From: Sciurus carolinensis
Taxonomy: Eukaryota > Chordata > Mammalia > Rodentia > Sciuridae
Length of the DNA stretch: 64,000 nucleotides
Direction of reading: 5' to 3'
NCBI RefSeq assembly: GCF_902686445.1
Contig: NC_062219.1
Location: 113,523,160 to 113,587,159 of the forward strand
Position numbers and translations under genes: made by a program. Position 1 is the first letter of the stretch. Each line of letters opens with the position of its first letter. Below the pieces are notes generated by a model, which worked only from the letters and a program-made list of their open reading frames with translations, had not been told where the DNA came from and ran no database searches. Positions 32,440-45,600 of the stretch are shown one piece after another.

Positions 32440-33005
32440 TCCCTGTTGTGCCTGAGTGTCTAGGGCACTTGGGTATGTTGTGATGATAGCCAGCGTGTCA
32501 GGGTTTCTAGGGTTCCTTGTGCCCTTCTGGTGGGGGCCGTGGGAGGAACCATGATGTGGAGAGAAGGTGGATGGATGTGTGCCTGTGCCCTAGGAGGATG
32601 CTTCTCATTAACATCCTTGTCATCCTTCATGGGCCAGCTCCAGTCTCAATCATTCTAAGAAGCCCTTCTGGACTACTCCAGCCCGTGCCAATCTCTCCAC
32701 CTCTGAATTCCTGCTGCCTGTCTTAGTGACAGCAATCACAGTTCTGTACTTAGTCATCCCCGGTTTGCCACCTGGAATCATATAAACCTTGTCTGCCCGA
32801 TGAGACTCCAAGATCCTCTGTAATGGAAACAAGACTGATGATTGCCTTATGTCCCTCACCCCAGTGTAGCACTAGGCCACTGGGAACTCCTCCACAAGGA
32901 TTTCCCGAAAGGACTAGGATTGCTTCCAGGACTGCTGTAGTAGCGAGTGGCGTGGGACAGAGTTGACCACAGGCATGTCTCTGACCAAAACATCTGGGAA
33001 ACCCA

Positions 33006-33480
33006 CATACATGTCAGCTCTTCGTTGTGTGACAAAATACCTGAGAAAAAACACTTTAAAGGAGGAAAAACAAATATTCTGGCTCATGGTTTCAGAGGTT
33101 TTGGTGCATGTATGGCTGACTCCATTGCTATGGGCCTGTGGTGAGACAGAGCACTGAGGCAGAGAGCGTGGTAGAGGAAAGCTACTTACCTCATGGCCAT
33201 CAGGAAGCAGAGGGAGAGGGCCCAGGGATGACATAGAGTTCCCAAGGGCATGCTCCCAAAGACCCGCTTCCTTCAACTAGGTCTCACTTCCCACAGTTTC
33301 TTCCAACTTCCAATAGTCCATTCAAATTATGAATCCATCAATGGTTTAATTCAACGATGAGGTCAGAGCCCATATCCAGTCACCTTCCAAAGGCCCTACC
33401 TCTGAACACTGCTGCGTTGGGGACCAAGTCTTTAACACATCAACCTTTGGGGGACATTCCAGATTCAAGTTATAAGAACA
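33006..33480 (-). mobile_element. THE1/MST-type MaLR LTR, probably solo
   Basis: Plus-strand segments 'gtgtgacaaaatacctgag', 'ggctcatggtttcagag' and 'cattccagattcaag' follow the layout of an MaLR LTR in reverse orientation. No internal retroviral genes are seen beside it. Subfamily not determined. Confidence 0.6.
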
Positions 33481-34779
33481 GGTGTTTTTGAAAATGCTAC
33501 TATCCCCTTGATCTGTTCCTTGGTCCCTCCCCACCTTGTACCTGGAAGACAATGACTCACAGCCACAAGCCCTGAAGGCCAGGCTCATCTGGTCCCTTGA
33601 TGCTGAAGCAAGTGAAGGGACTTCTCAGAAATGTCACTGTCAGGAAAAAGAACTGAAGTGTTAAAGCAACAGGACAAGCAAAGTTAATATGTGAATTTTG
33701 TCTGGACTGTGGATTGGAAAAAGAAATAAGCCAAAATGACATTGGGGGCATAAGGGGGAAATTATTACTATGAAGTATTAGATGGTAAATGTGTATCAAT
33801 GTTAGGTTTCTTGAGGGTGACAATGGTGTTGTGATCATATAAGATAAGGTTCTTAGGCAATGGATGCTGAGGTATTAGGGGAGGAATTTTTTGGTTCAAT
33901 GCTGGGGGAAGAGAGGGAATGTGGCAGTGGGCTATCCCCAGGGAAAACAGAGACTTGATCCCTCCCACCAGGCCTCCTACCCCTGCTGCCCAGAACACAG
34001 CATGCCAACCCCTTGACCTGACTCCCTCTCTCAGCATCTTTCACACAGTGTCTCCCAGGTGCTCATTTGATGGGACCTTCTCCAGAGGACAGCCACCCTG
34101 ACTTGGCCAGGATGGCATACCAAGGGCCTTCAAGGACCACTGCACTTTAAGGACCACTAAATTCTAAGTGGGTTCTACCCATCTTTGGTATTTACTTAAC
34201 TCTACAAGAAAAAAGCATTTGCTGTCCACAACAAATAGTTATCCTACACTGTCTTTGGAGCCCCAACGATAAGGGTATTTTCCATCTTGGTCACTACATT
34301 GAAATACCAGCTTGCTGTTTTACAGATGTTCTGCGCTTTCTTTTTCTTTATGGGCATGTCCTTATATCATTGATGCCCCATGGCCTACATTTTAAGAAAC
34401 TGTAGGATGCTTTAACAAAGCTAGCTTTGGCCAAGCATGTACCTTCTGTTGGATGCAAGAGCTGTTTCCAAAATGAGCAGCAGTCTGACCTGGTCACGAA
34501 CCGCCTTCTGAAGTAGGGAATTCGCTTGCAGCCTTCCCTTCCCCAGGGAGAAAGCAGAGGGTGGAGGAGGCGGGCCAGGAGGGAACCTGGGGGAGGGGGC
34601 GGCTCTTCTCCCAGGCAGGGAGGGCGTGGGCTGGGCGAGGTCCCCAGCCCACCGGGCCGTGCCAACAATGGCCTGTTGTAGAAGGAGGCCAGGAAGGAAT
34701 GTGGCCCGGGGAGTTGGGCGGCGGGGCGGCTGCTGCGGTGGCGGCCGCGGGGCGGGGCCCGGTCTCAGTGGCAGCCTCT

Positions 34780-34793
34780 TACCTGTCCAGGTA
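34780..34793. promoter_or_regulatory. Palindromic pair of CAGGTA (ZEB-type E-box) sites
   Basis: TACCTG-TC-CAGGTA forms two facing CAGGTA sites, a motif bound by ZEB1/ZEB2 repressors, about 185 bases before the C6orf132 start codon. The sequence is clear; binding is inferred. Confidence 0.4.
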
Positions 34794-34975
34794 GCTCGCA
34801 TTTCCCGGAGAGCGGCGGCGCCCGCAGCACCTGTCGCCCGGTGCGCGGGCCGGGAGGACGGCGGGGGACATGGCCTAGTGGAGTCCCCTGGGGAGACCGT
34901 GCGGAGTTCAGTCCCGGGCAGGGCAGGGCGAGGGAGGGAAGGTCCTTCCCCGGGGTCCGCGCGGCCTGCGGCAGC

Positions 34976-35120
34976 ATGAAAAAGAACCAGACGGTGCAGG
35001 GCACCTTCAGCAAACTCTTCGGGAAGAAGCACGCCAATCCCGCCGCCACCTCCCTCTATGCCACCAACCCCCCGTGGATTTTCACTCAAGAAGCCCGGGA
35101 GGAGGGGACCAGAGATTTTG
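34976..35120 (+). CDS. C6orf132: C6orf132 coding exon 1
   Basis: The ATG lies in the CpG island in the context CAGCATGA. It encodes 48 residues, MKKNQTVQGTFSKLFGKK onward through NPPWIFTQEA, and ends one base into a codon at the perfect donor G|GTAAGT. Confidence 0.94.
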
Positions 35121-38100
35121 GTAAGTGGTCCCGGGGACAGAGAGGGACCCAGGAGAGTGGCCCGCAGCGCTGCCTCCCTCGGGTTTCCGCTCCTCCGAGC
35201 GCTGGGAAGGCGGGAGCCGGCAGGGCGCAGGGCGCAGGGCGCAGGGGACGCGACACGTTGGAACCTGTGGACGGGCTGAGGAGGCGGCGCGCACCGGGAA
35301 TCGGGAAGGAGCCTGCGGTGGGGTGGGAGAGGGGGAAGGGACCCCGTCGCAGAGAGGGGAGAACTTTGCAGGCCACTTTGGTCCCTGTCCCTCCTCCGAG
35401 GTGTTTCTTTGTTTATTTTTGTTTTGTTTTTCCCTGTCCTTGGTGGAGCTCCTGTTCGCGTTACTGTTGCCAGAAAGGCTTCCTGAGGGTTTCGGTGTCT
35501 CACCACCCCCCACCCCCATCCGCATTCTGAGTCAGAAGTGTTCCCCATATCTGTGGCTAGAGGGGGCCCATTCTCCCTCCACCTTTCCGCCTCCTCTGTC
35601 CTCCCCAGCCCCTGTACTGCCTCTCTGGCCCAGAGAGACCACTGGGCAGAGAGAGGGGCTGCCCTCTGGGTGTCCACACGTTTGGCTTTGTGTTGGTGAA
35701 GCCTGGGAAAAAATCAACACTGGCCACTACTACAGGTTACCAGCCCATTTGTGACACCACATTAGTTATTGGGGTCACAGGCTCTTGCCAGGTCAACCCG
35801 AGGCCTGTGGGCTCAGACTGAGGAGCCAGAGATGGGCAGTGGAGGACATAATCCTGCTCCCTGACCCCAGCTGTGGCTGGTCCCTGGATCAGGGTGGTAT
35901 GGCTCTGTAGGCCACATTGGCCCAGCCCCAGGTCTGGCTGTAGGTCACCTTGTTCTACAATCTTTCTGAAGTTTGTACCCTCTATAACTGGAGGGAAACC
36001 AGAAGGATGGGTATAGGAATCCATTTCTTATGTATGACTTGTTGATCTGGATCCAGGGAGGGGGACAAAACAGGGTCACCCATCACCGCCTTAGCTTCAC
36101 CATAACCACACTATCTTCACTGACCCTTATGACCACTGTGCTGGGGCCCGTAGAGGATCTCACCAGCCTGGGCCCCTGATATGGATTCAGTTCAATGCCC
36201 ACGTTACCAGAGTCAAGATAAAAGGTAGGGCGGACAGAAGCTGGGGATCCCTGGCCTGAGGATCTCAGCTCAGCCAGTGAACAGAGCTAACTATATGGTG
36301 TTCAGTCCTTTGGCAGCCTTCGCTGTAAGGAAGGGCATTCCTGACACAAGGAAGGGCAGGGTGAGTTGGAGGCATGACTTAGGAACTTACAGATACTGTG
36401 TGCTGGCCCGTTGCACTCTGTGAGGCCTAAACCCCTCTCCTGGCCTGAAGAAAGACACTCCACAGCATACATTTATTGATCCATTCTTAGGTGCAAGGTC
36501 CCATCCTGAAATCATTGTGTTGAAAGGTTGGCATGGTGGCACACACCTGCCATTCCAGCAACTTGGGAGGCCCAAGGCAGGAGGATTACATATTCCAGGT
36601 CAGTCTCAGCAACTTAGTGAGAACCTGCCTCACAATGAATATGAAGAAGGACTGGGGGTGTAGCCCCTGGGTTAAATCTCCAGTACTACAAAAAACAAAC
36701 AAACAAAAACAGTAAAGTCTGTTGTGTCATTGATTGGTTGACTCTTCATCTAGAGTCAGTTACTATTATTAGCATTCCTGTTTGACAGATGAGGAGACAG
36801 GCGCAGGGAGGTTACGTAATATACCCAAGATCACATCTCTTTAAATGGTGGAGCCAGGATCTTCCTAAGTACAATTCAATGGTGGTTCTCCCCCAGTACC
36901 AGGGATTGAACCCAGGTGTGCTCAACCACTGAGCCAAATTTCCAGCCCTTTTTTTCATATAGACTTTTTTTTTTTAGTGTTCATAGACCTTCATTTTATT
37001 CATTTATTTATATATGGTCCTAAGAATCAAACCCAGGGCCTCACACATCCTAGGCAAGCGCTCCACCACTGAGCCACAATCCCAGCCCCTCCAGCCCTTT
37101 TTATATTTTATTTAGAGACAGGGTCTTGCTAAATTGCCTAGGGCCTCGTTAGTTGCTGAGGCTGACTTTGAACTCCTGCCTCAGCCTCCTGAGCAGTTGG
37201 GATTACAGGCATGTGCCAGCGTGCCCAGCTCAATTCAGTGATTTTTAGTAATTGTCACCACTATGCTGTTTGAGGCAGGTTCTCACTAAGTTGCTGAGAC
37301 TGACCTGGAATATGTAATCCTCCTGCCTTGGGCCTCCCAAGTTGCTGGAATGGCAGGTGTGTGCCACCATGCCAACCTTTCAACACAATGATTTCAGGAT
37401 GGGACCTTGCACCTAAGAATGGATCAATAAATGTATGCTGTGGAGTGTCTTTCTTCAGGCCAGGAGAGGGGTTTAGGCCTCACAGAGTGCAACGGGCCAG
37501 CACACAGTATCTGTAAGCTCCTAAGTCATGCCTCCAACTCACCCCAAAGTTTCCCTTTTGAGGCAGCACCAACCTCTAAACCCAGGCACAGACACACTCT
37601 TAGCCAGCTTGCTGAACTCCTTTTTGTGGAGGAAGGTGATCCAGGGTGAATTTGACTTGAGGGCATCTGCCTCAAGAATACCCTGGAACACACACTTAGC
37701 CCCCAAAAGGGAGACCTCAGACCAGCCTCTGGGGGACTTCCTCTCCACTTCCCCTGGGCCGAGTTGTCCACTGGTGGGAGACTTCATGAGAGAAAAGAGA
37801 CGTGGTACACCTTCCGCTGCTGCCTTCACCAGTCTGGGCAGGGTTTTAGCCCAGGGGACAGCTCCTCCCTGTCCCCAGGGCAGGGCTGAGCTTCCGCTGA
37901 CTCAGCCAGGCGAGCCTGCACTTGGTGGGGTGGAAACAGGGAAGGCTCAGCAGGACAGCCCCCAGTGTTGTGGGGTGTTTCCTGGACGCCAGTTGGAATA
38001 GCAGTATCCCTCTTTCTTGCGTACTTGGGGTTAGGGAGGGGAGGGACTGGAGTTAGGCATTCTGGGATGGGATGGAATGCCAGTCCTACCTTGGGGTTCT

Positions 38101-39582
38101 GCCTTTGTCAATACTGTGGGGCTAGCCACACGCTGAACCTCATGTTTTCTTCTCTTCAATGGCAATGGTGTCCAGACCACCTAGAGGAGGGCTGCCTGAG
38201 GCCATGTACATGACAGTACTTTCAAGAGTACTAAAAAGAAAACCGCCACAATGTCCAAGTAGAGTTGCTGCAGGAGACTGTGTGGCCCACGAAGCCTAGA
38301 ATAGTTGCTGCCTGCCCTTCACTGAGTTTGCCAACCCTACGCTAAAATGCGATTCCGATTATCAGGTTGTTCCCTGCTTTGAGCACCGCCTGCCCGTCTC
38401 TTCAGCTCCCCTCCTAACATGGCTGTAAGCCCGAGGAAGCCAGCCCGAGAAGGCCGTCTTCAGGTTTTAGAAGGGCAGGGGTTTGAGTTCCATGGAGATC
38501 CTGAGTCTATGAATCCTCTGGGGCCTGGGATGAGATGCCCTGGTATCGGGTTCTTGGAAAACAGGCGGTGGATGAAGGGGGGAACATCAGCGTAGGGGTG
38601 TGTAAGGGAATTAAGGAGTAACTGCTTGCTGTGTGGCTACAGTCGTGTGACAGTCTGTTTGCATAAGGGTAGGCTGGGTGCACGGGTAAAATGCAAACAG
38701 TCATGTGAAGGTGGTGACGGTAAATTTTTCTTCAATTAACTTCCCTAACTATTCCAGTAATTAGAAGGACTTCACTGGAAGCAACTGCAATCGCAATTAA
38801 ACCTTCTGCCCTCCCCCAGCCCAAATGGGGCCTAAAAGGACACACAATTGTCCTTTAAATGCATGAGAAAGCAGAGATGTGGATCTTTGCAAACCCCTGA
38901 TAAGGGCAGGAGCTGCTGCAGAGACAAAGCTGCCAGTGGCTCTGCACTGCTCCCTGGGCTCTTGGATTCATTGAGGAGCCTTATCTGCAGGCACTGCACG
39001 GCACCCCAGCAGCGGGATGCCCTCGTCAGCTGGGGTACTCTGTTGGCTGCCCTCTCCCATCCAATGGAAAGCACCTTGCCACCCCTGCCGAGGACTCTTA
39101 TTTGAAATTCAGATTCCTGGGGTCCCACCTTAGGCCCACACACGCCAGAATCACTAGGCCCAGGCTCCAGGACTTTAACCAGCTCCCAGGTGACTCCACT
39201 ATGTAGAAAGATTTGAGACTCGGGGCTTTCCTTCCCACACGGGACTAAGACTGTTCTCCTCCCCCTATGACTCCCTGCAGTGTATACAGTAGGTTGAAAA
39301 TAAATGTGTAGGGGATGTGGCCAGTACCTTATCAGGAAAACCCAGTGCTCCCTAGAGTGGCTACTGGTTCTGGTATCCCTATTCCTGGGGCCCCCAACTT
39401 TGTAGCTCAGGCCAGGCTGAAGAGTGGGAAACCATGAACCCCCAGAGCTGAGCCCCTATTTCCGGCTTGGGCTGAGCTGGCACCAGTTTACAGAACCTGA
39501 CCTGAGCCATGCAGGGGTGTGAAGGAGCTCTGTGTTTACCCTCGTCCCCTGGAGGTGTTCTGTGGTCTGCCAGTGGTTCAGT

Positions 39583-39624
<42 letters not shown>

Positions 39625-42600
39625 CCTCACCAGTGCCCCATTACATAAGCACCTCTCACTGCCATAGCTCAAGTCCAGAAAGCAGGCTCTCCCTTGACCC
39701 TGCAGACCAGCTTCAGGGTGTCCTTTCTCTCCTGGCCAATAAATTAATAACAATATCATTTGTATTGGTTACCATTTCCTGAACCAGGCTCTGTGCTAAA
39801 AACCACCTGCCTTCTCAACTGAGGAACAGGTGCGAAAGGCTCGGATTGGTTCAGTGGATCAAAGTCATTGCTCTGTGGGCAGCTCAGACATCAAGAGAAG
39901 ACAACGTCCTGGGATTTGCTAAGATCAGATTCTGATTTGGTAGGTTTAGAACAAGGGAGAGTTTCTAGCAAGTTCCAGGTAGTCATCCTGCTGTTGTACT
40001 GAGCAGCAAATCCTAGCCAGTAGTAGAGAGCCCTGTTTGCTGTGCTGTTCCCACTTCAGTCCCCACACTAGGGGTCCTTTGAGCTGCCTAGCCCAGGGCT
40101 CCTTCCCCTCGGATTCCTCCTCCTCCATTCTGTAGCTCCTAACTCCACCCCTCCCACCCCAGCTCAACTTTCAGTGTCCCCTCTGTCCTTGGACAGAGGC
40201 CTCGCTCTGGTGCTCTGGTCAGCCTGCTGGGGCTTGCTGGGACAAACTGGCCTTTTCAGGTTCCTGTCATGTGGACCTGCTAATTAGCAAGGAAGGGCCT
40301 CATTAACTCATTTAAGGGTTACATTCACACGGGGCCACCGCTCCTGCTTCCCTGAAAGGCGGCGGCTCCCCTAGTGGTGGAGCATCGGATGCTCTACCTT
40401 GTACATCACCTGTACCCCCTGTGCTTCTACAATGAGGTAGCAGCAGCGGAGGTCTGTTCCGGGGTACTGGGTTACTCTGGGTCAAGACAGCAATCTCTCC
40501 AAGTTACTGCCCCACCCCTCTTAAGCCCCTGGAATCCGATTAGACTTGTGGCCAGTGTTCTTGAGGTCATCTGGGGGCTCCAGGCCGTGTCATTCCAGCC
40601 TTCTCCCACCCCTGCTAGTTTCCTTCCCTCCCCTGATTCAGGGAGGCATCCTGCAAAGTAGGAGTAATTATCCCCATTTTACAGATAGAGAAACCGAGAC
40701 TGAGAAGTACCCACGGTTTGTAGGTATTACCTAGAGGAACTGGGATGTGAGCACAGATACAGTCCCCACATCCATTTGCTTCCCTCTAGGCCTCACCAAC
40801 TTTCAAGATTCACCCTGAAAAAAAAAAAAAAAATGGACACTGGGGGAAGAGACTCTGGACCCTACATTTTCCCCTTGCTGTGCTTGACATGATCAAAAGA
40901 ACTGGATTCTAGATTCAGACTGTCCAGGCTCAAGTCCCAGCCCCTCTGTTCACCGGTCATGGGACCTTGGCAGGGGACATAAGCTCTTTGAGCCTCAGTT
41001 TCCTCATTGTAAATTGGGTACCTCCCCACGGGGTGTGAGGGCTTAGAGCAGAGCTGGGGCTGGGGTGTGGCTCAGGGGTAGAGCACTTGCCTGGCATGTG
41101 TGAGGCCCTGGGTTCCATCCCCAGTGCTGCAAAAAGGAAGCAGTGAAGAAAAGTGTGTGTGTGTGTATGTGTGTGTGTGTGTGTGTGTGTGTTACTGGGA
41201 GTTGAACCCAGGGCCTTCTATCACCAAGATCCATTCCCAAACCTTTTAATTTTATTTTGAGACAGAGTTTCCATAAGTCGCCCAGGCTGGCCCCAGACTT
41301 GCAGTCCTCCTGCCTCAGTCTCCCCAGTCGCTGGAATTACAGGCGTGCGCCATCACGCCTGACAAGAGTCTGTCTTATAATACATGTTTAATAGGTGTCA
41401 AACGTTTAAGTATTTAATTAAGTTAATTTTCTCTCTAGTTTGGAGAACTAGATAATTGTCCCAGGATCTTCTAACCTCAATCTCCATAAGCTCTGTGGGC
41501 AGTTTCGGGCTGGGGAAGCAAGGCCATTTTTATCAGGCTTTCGACCCTGAACGCTGAGAAAACAGATGCAGAAGACACCATTTGGCTCCTCTTCTTGGGA
41601 AGAAGGGAGTAAAAAGGCTGAGAGTGAGTCGGCAGCTTGTCCCAGCCCTCAGTGTTCCCGGGGCACCCCCACACTTAAACACACAAGCACCCCACCCAGG
41701 CAGAGAGCACACTGCTGTTGGGGAGTAGCAGGGAGCCCTGCGTGTGAGGGACAGCTCGTGTAGGAGCCTCACACTGCAGATCGGGGGCCCTGTAAACCCA
41801 GGCGCCACCATGGCTGTGTGACTTTGGTCCCACTCCTCCTGCTCTGGGTCTCAGTCTCCCCATCTGCCAAGAGGGTGGTTGGAACCAGCACTAAACTGGG
41901 ACTAGGACTCAGAATGATCCCTGATGAGAAAGCAAAGGGCCACTTGCTTCCTGATGGCACCCAGCCATGGGTACAGGTATTCTCCATAATCTGCATGTGT
42001 CGTGATCGGCTTCAGACTCAAAAGCCCAAACTCTTGGTGGAGGGAGGGGAAGGGTGCAGAGAAAGAGTGAGCACTGCGGACAACAAGATGATAAGCAGCC
42101 CTTCCACGTGTTGAGCAAAAATTACCCATTAGGCATCATGCTAACACTTTCCACACTTTTTCTCATTTAGGCCCACACCAGCCCACCCAGTAGGACCATT
42201 GTTCACATTTACAAAGATGAGGAAACGACTCAGAGAGACCTAGCAATCCTACCAGGGGCCCACAGTTAAGTGAGGGAGCAGGGACTGAAGCCCAATTTCA
42301 CCTGGGCTCTAAACCTGCAGTCTTGACCCCACAGTGCCCTGCCTCCTCTCCCAGATGAGGAGCTGTCCACTGCCTAGGTGCTTCCGACTGCGAGCAGAGC
42401 CTCAGCCACAGCCCGACCGCCTCCTCAAGTCAAGGGCAAGGTCGGGTTCTGAGACAGGGGGGCAGGAGCAGAGCTGCATGTCTCTTGGCACGGAGAAATA
42501 AATAAACCCATTTGAAATGGGTTTTTGGAATTTGGTGGTATTTATGGCAACTCAAATCCTGAGGGAGTGTAAAGAAAAGCAGAGTCCCTCTTTCATTCCC

Positions 42601-45600
42601 TATCAATATGTGAGGGAGAAATTTTAGGGAGAAAATCTATAGAAGTCCTGCACATAATCCTGTCAAGAAGGGGGTTTAATCTGTGGGGAGGACTCTTTCA
42701 ATGCTCAGGTTTGGGTAAACAGAGGCAGACCTGAACTTACTCTTGCTCTGTTGCTGCATTACAGGTAGGTAGATCTGTCAGACATTGAGACTTCGGCTTG
42801 TAGCTTGTGGTCCATCTGGGACTCAGGCTCTGCTCACAGGGTTTCCTGGCTGCTGTGGTTACCCAGGACTCTCCTGAAGGGCTTCCCTCTCTCTGGAAGT
42901 TTCTGAGTCTGAGAGCAGCTCCTTCTCCTTTCCTTTTGACTCCCTTTGGGTATTCTATGTCTGACTCAGGCATGTGGCAAGGGTGAACCTTCTGGAATCA
43001 CTAAGAACTCAGTGGGAAAGGAACATAGGGAAACATGGTTCAGGGTAGTGATTCGCTGGGACAGGGCCTTCTTTCTATATGAGCATCTCATTCCAGCCTC
43101 TTCTCAGCCCTCCTTTCCCCCACCCCTCAGGCATCAGGACCTGCGAAGCCCTCCTTACTTCCTCAGCAGAGGAAGAGAGTGCTCCTCAGAAAGGCCTGTT
43201 CTACATCCCTGACGCCAACCCACCGGAGTTCGCTTACTTCCACGGGGAAGTCCCCAGGGCTGGACTCTCGTATTTCTGTTCAGTGTTGGTCCTTGACTTT
43301 GAAGCTGGGAAAGCTCCAGCCTGATCTTGAATATGTGGAGGACCAGCTTACAGTGACGGCCACACACGCCTCACCGAGTGGCAGCCTTGACCTGGCAGGA
43401 ACTGAGCCAGACAGAAGGGGCCCAGAGAGGCCCTTCCCATCCTGGTCACACCTCCTTTTCTGCTCTTTTCCTTTCTTTCTTTTTTCTAGGCTTAAAACAA
43501 TGCAAGCTCATTGTTGTTTATTATTTTACCATCATGTAGGCCAGAAGTCTGACACAGGGCTGAAATTAAGGTGTTGGGAAGACTCAGCTCCTCTGTGGAG
43601 GCTCTCGAGAGGGTCTATTTTCTTGCCCTTTTTAGCTTCTAGAAGCTGCAGCCATTCCTTGGCCATCCCCATCCACCTTTAAAGTCAGCGATGGCCAATG
43701 GCCAGTGGAGTCCTCATGGCATCCCTGGACTCTGCTTCCATCCTTACATTTACACATTTACACGTTACACAACTCTGAGGGCTGGGAAAGCAAATCGATT
43801 TTCCAGAAGTGCCAGCAGCAGGGGGAGAGGATGCCACCAGCCTGCCTCCGCCGCAGCCACGCCCCTTCTGTGTGATTTACAGAGAACAATTGTATTCTAC
43901 GGAAGGAATCCCCTGCTCAAAACAACCAGACCAAGCAAAGCAACAGTGCTGGGAGCCAGGGCTGAGTCATGGAATCTGTGAGGTAGCTAGGACGCCCGCC
44001 TGGCCCGCCTGGGGGTCAGATGGCCGCGGTTCGGAGCTGGCTCTCTCCTGACCCGGGTGTGGCTTTGTGCAAACTGCTTATTGGCCAGAGCCAAGACTTC
44101 CAGACCCCCCACCCCAAACACCCTGCCCTTTGCACCACATCCCATCCAAGTCCTATAAATGATGGGGTCGATTCCTCCCTTTGCAGGTATGTGGTGGTTC
44201 AGAGGTCAGGCCTTTCAGGGAAGCCCTGGCTTTAACACTTCCGGTGGGGCTTTGTCTCAGTTTCCTTATCTTTAAAGCAACTTGCATGGGGCTGTTTTGA
44301 GAAACCATGAGTGAACAATGTGTAGGATGCTTGAACAGTGCCAAGTGCTCAGTAAACTTTACCTTGTGTTATTTCTATCAGAGTTTTCACTTTGCAGGGG
44401 GAGGGAAGGTTGCTCAGATGAAACATCTCTAAAACTCCTAGGTGCATGATCATAGTGACCATTGATATGATAATAATTACAGAAAGGAACTTCCTAGACC
44501 CCAACACTGGTGAGAGAGAGAGTCTCCTCAGGAGAGAGACTTTCACATGGGCCCTCCCGAGTCCTGTGAAGGGCATGTCAATCAGATCCAGGGACTGGCA
44601 TCCACAAGGCACTGTCTGGGGCACGGCCTAGGAGATCCAGGCACCAGCACACAGACCCTTGGAAGCCGGGGGCTCAGGCGGGCTTTGTGGTGGCTGCTGG
44701 GTGTGTGCAGTTATCTCTAGTCCTTGTTTCTGATTGGGACAAAGCTGCACCCTCACGGCTCCCTCCCAGTGCCCTTCCAGTCCCGCCCTGCGGCCTCAGG
44801 CATGGAGCCTGGCAGCCCTGACTGGGGAACAGTGTTTGCCCAGAGGGCCTGGGGCAGGACAGCACTGGGAACTGGGGCACACAGAACTGGTCACTGGGTA
44901 CCCTTTTGAGAGGCAGACAGTCTTGGATATACTGGCCAACTTCTGCCTTGGCAGGGCAGCACACAGAGGGCTCTGCCACCAGCTGTTGCAGGGCCACGCG
45001 CCGCCCTGTCACACCTGAAGCCTAGACACTCATGGAGGACAGTGGCTATAGGGGTAGGAATTGGGGATGGACGCATTCTGATCCCAGCAGCTCTCTGACC
45101 AGCCCAGCCTCTTTTGAATAAGTTATTTGGCTCTCTTGCAATTTCCTCCTGAAGTCATGTGCAAGGGGAAAAAAATCTCAGTTCGTTCAGTGTTCCAAGT
45201 ATCAGGATTCTGGTTAACGGGTATTTGAACTTTCTTCTCTTTCCTCTCTGAGTACAGAGGAGGAGAAAGTCCCTCAGACCCTGTTAAGTGGATAAAAGTC
45301 TTCCTTCCTTGTGACCCACATAGAAAGAGGCCCTCAGTGATCCTTGCCTTGAGGAGGTGACAGTGTGCATCTGGGAGGGGATTCAAAGTCCTTATCAATG
45401 AGTGACAAGGGTCATAAGGGAGCTTGGTTGAGAAAGAGGGCATGGCCCCCCACATCTACCCAGCTGCACACACGCCCTGAGCGCAGGCCCAGGAACTGCA
45501 GGAAGGGGTGGGTCCTCTGTAACTCTTCCTGCTGGGGAGGGGACAGGATGGCTGAACATTTCACACTTACTGCTCACAAAGGACAGTCCTAAGAGGCTGG

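Larger units (their letters stand above)
23884..34600. other. Intergenic region between the GUCA1ANB-like gene and C6orf132
   Basis: Divergent-promoter arrangement: GUCA1ANB-like runs left and C6orf132 runs right. No coding exon is supported. It holds SINEs, purine/pyrimidine microsatellites, a U2 snRNA retropseudogene, a MaLR-type LTR and MIR-like pieces. Confidence 0.7.
34660..35350. promoter_or_regulatory. C6orf132: CpG island promoter of C6orf132
   Basis: Very GC-rich sequence with many CpGs and GC boxes (GGGCGG, GGGGCGGGGC), covering the first coding exon. No TATA box is obvious. Transcription start inferred between about 34.7 and 34.95 kb. Confidence 0.8.

Noticed and set aside
33006..33480. 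Possible retroviral provirus
   Set aside because: Only a single LTR-like stretch is seen, with no internal gag, pol or env sequence.
34421..35677. A 418-codon open frame on the minus strand over the C6orf132 first exon
   Set aside because: It lies across a CpG island where stop codons are scarce, is low-complexity in Pro, Arg, Gly and Ala, and is antisense to a recognised exon.
36358..37544. Two copies of an identical 62-codon frame as a duplicated small gene
   Set aside because: The frames are simply the same DNA read on opposite strands of the inverted duplication, start inside a SINE, and show no protein family features.
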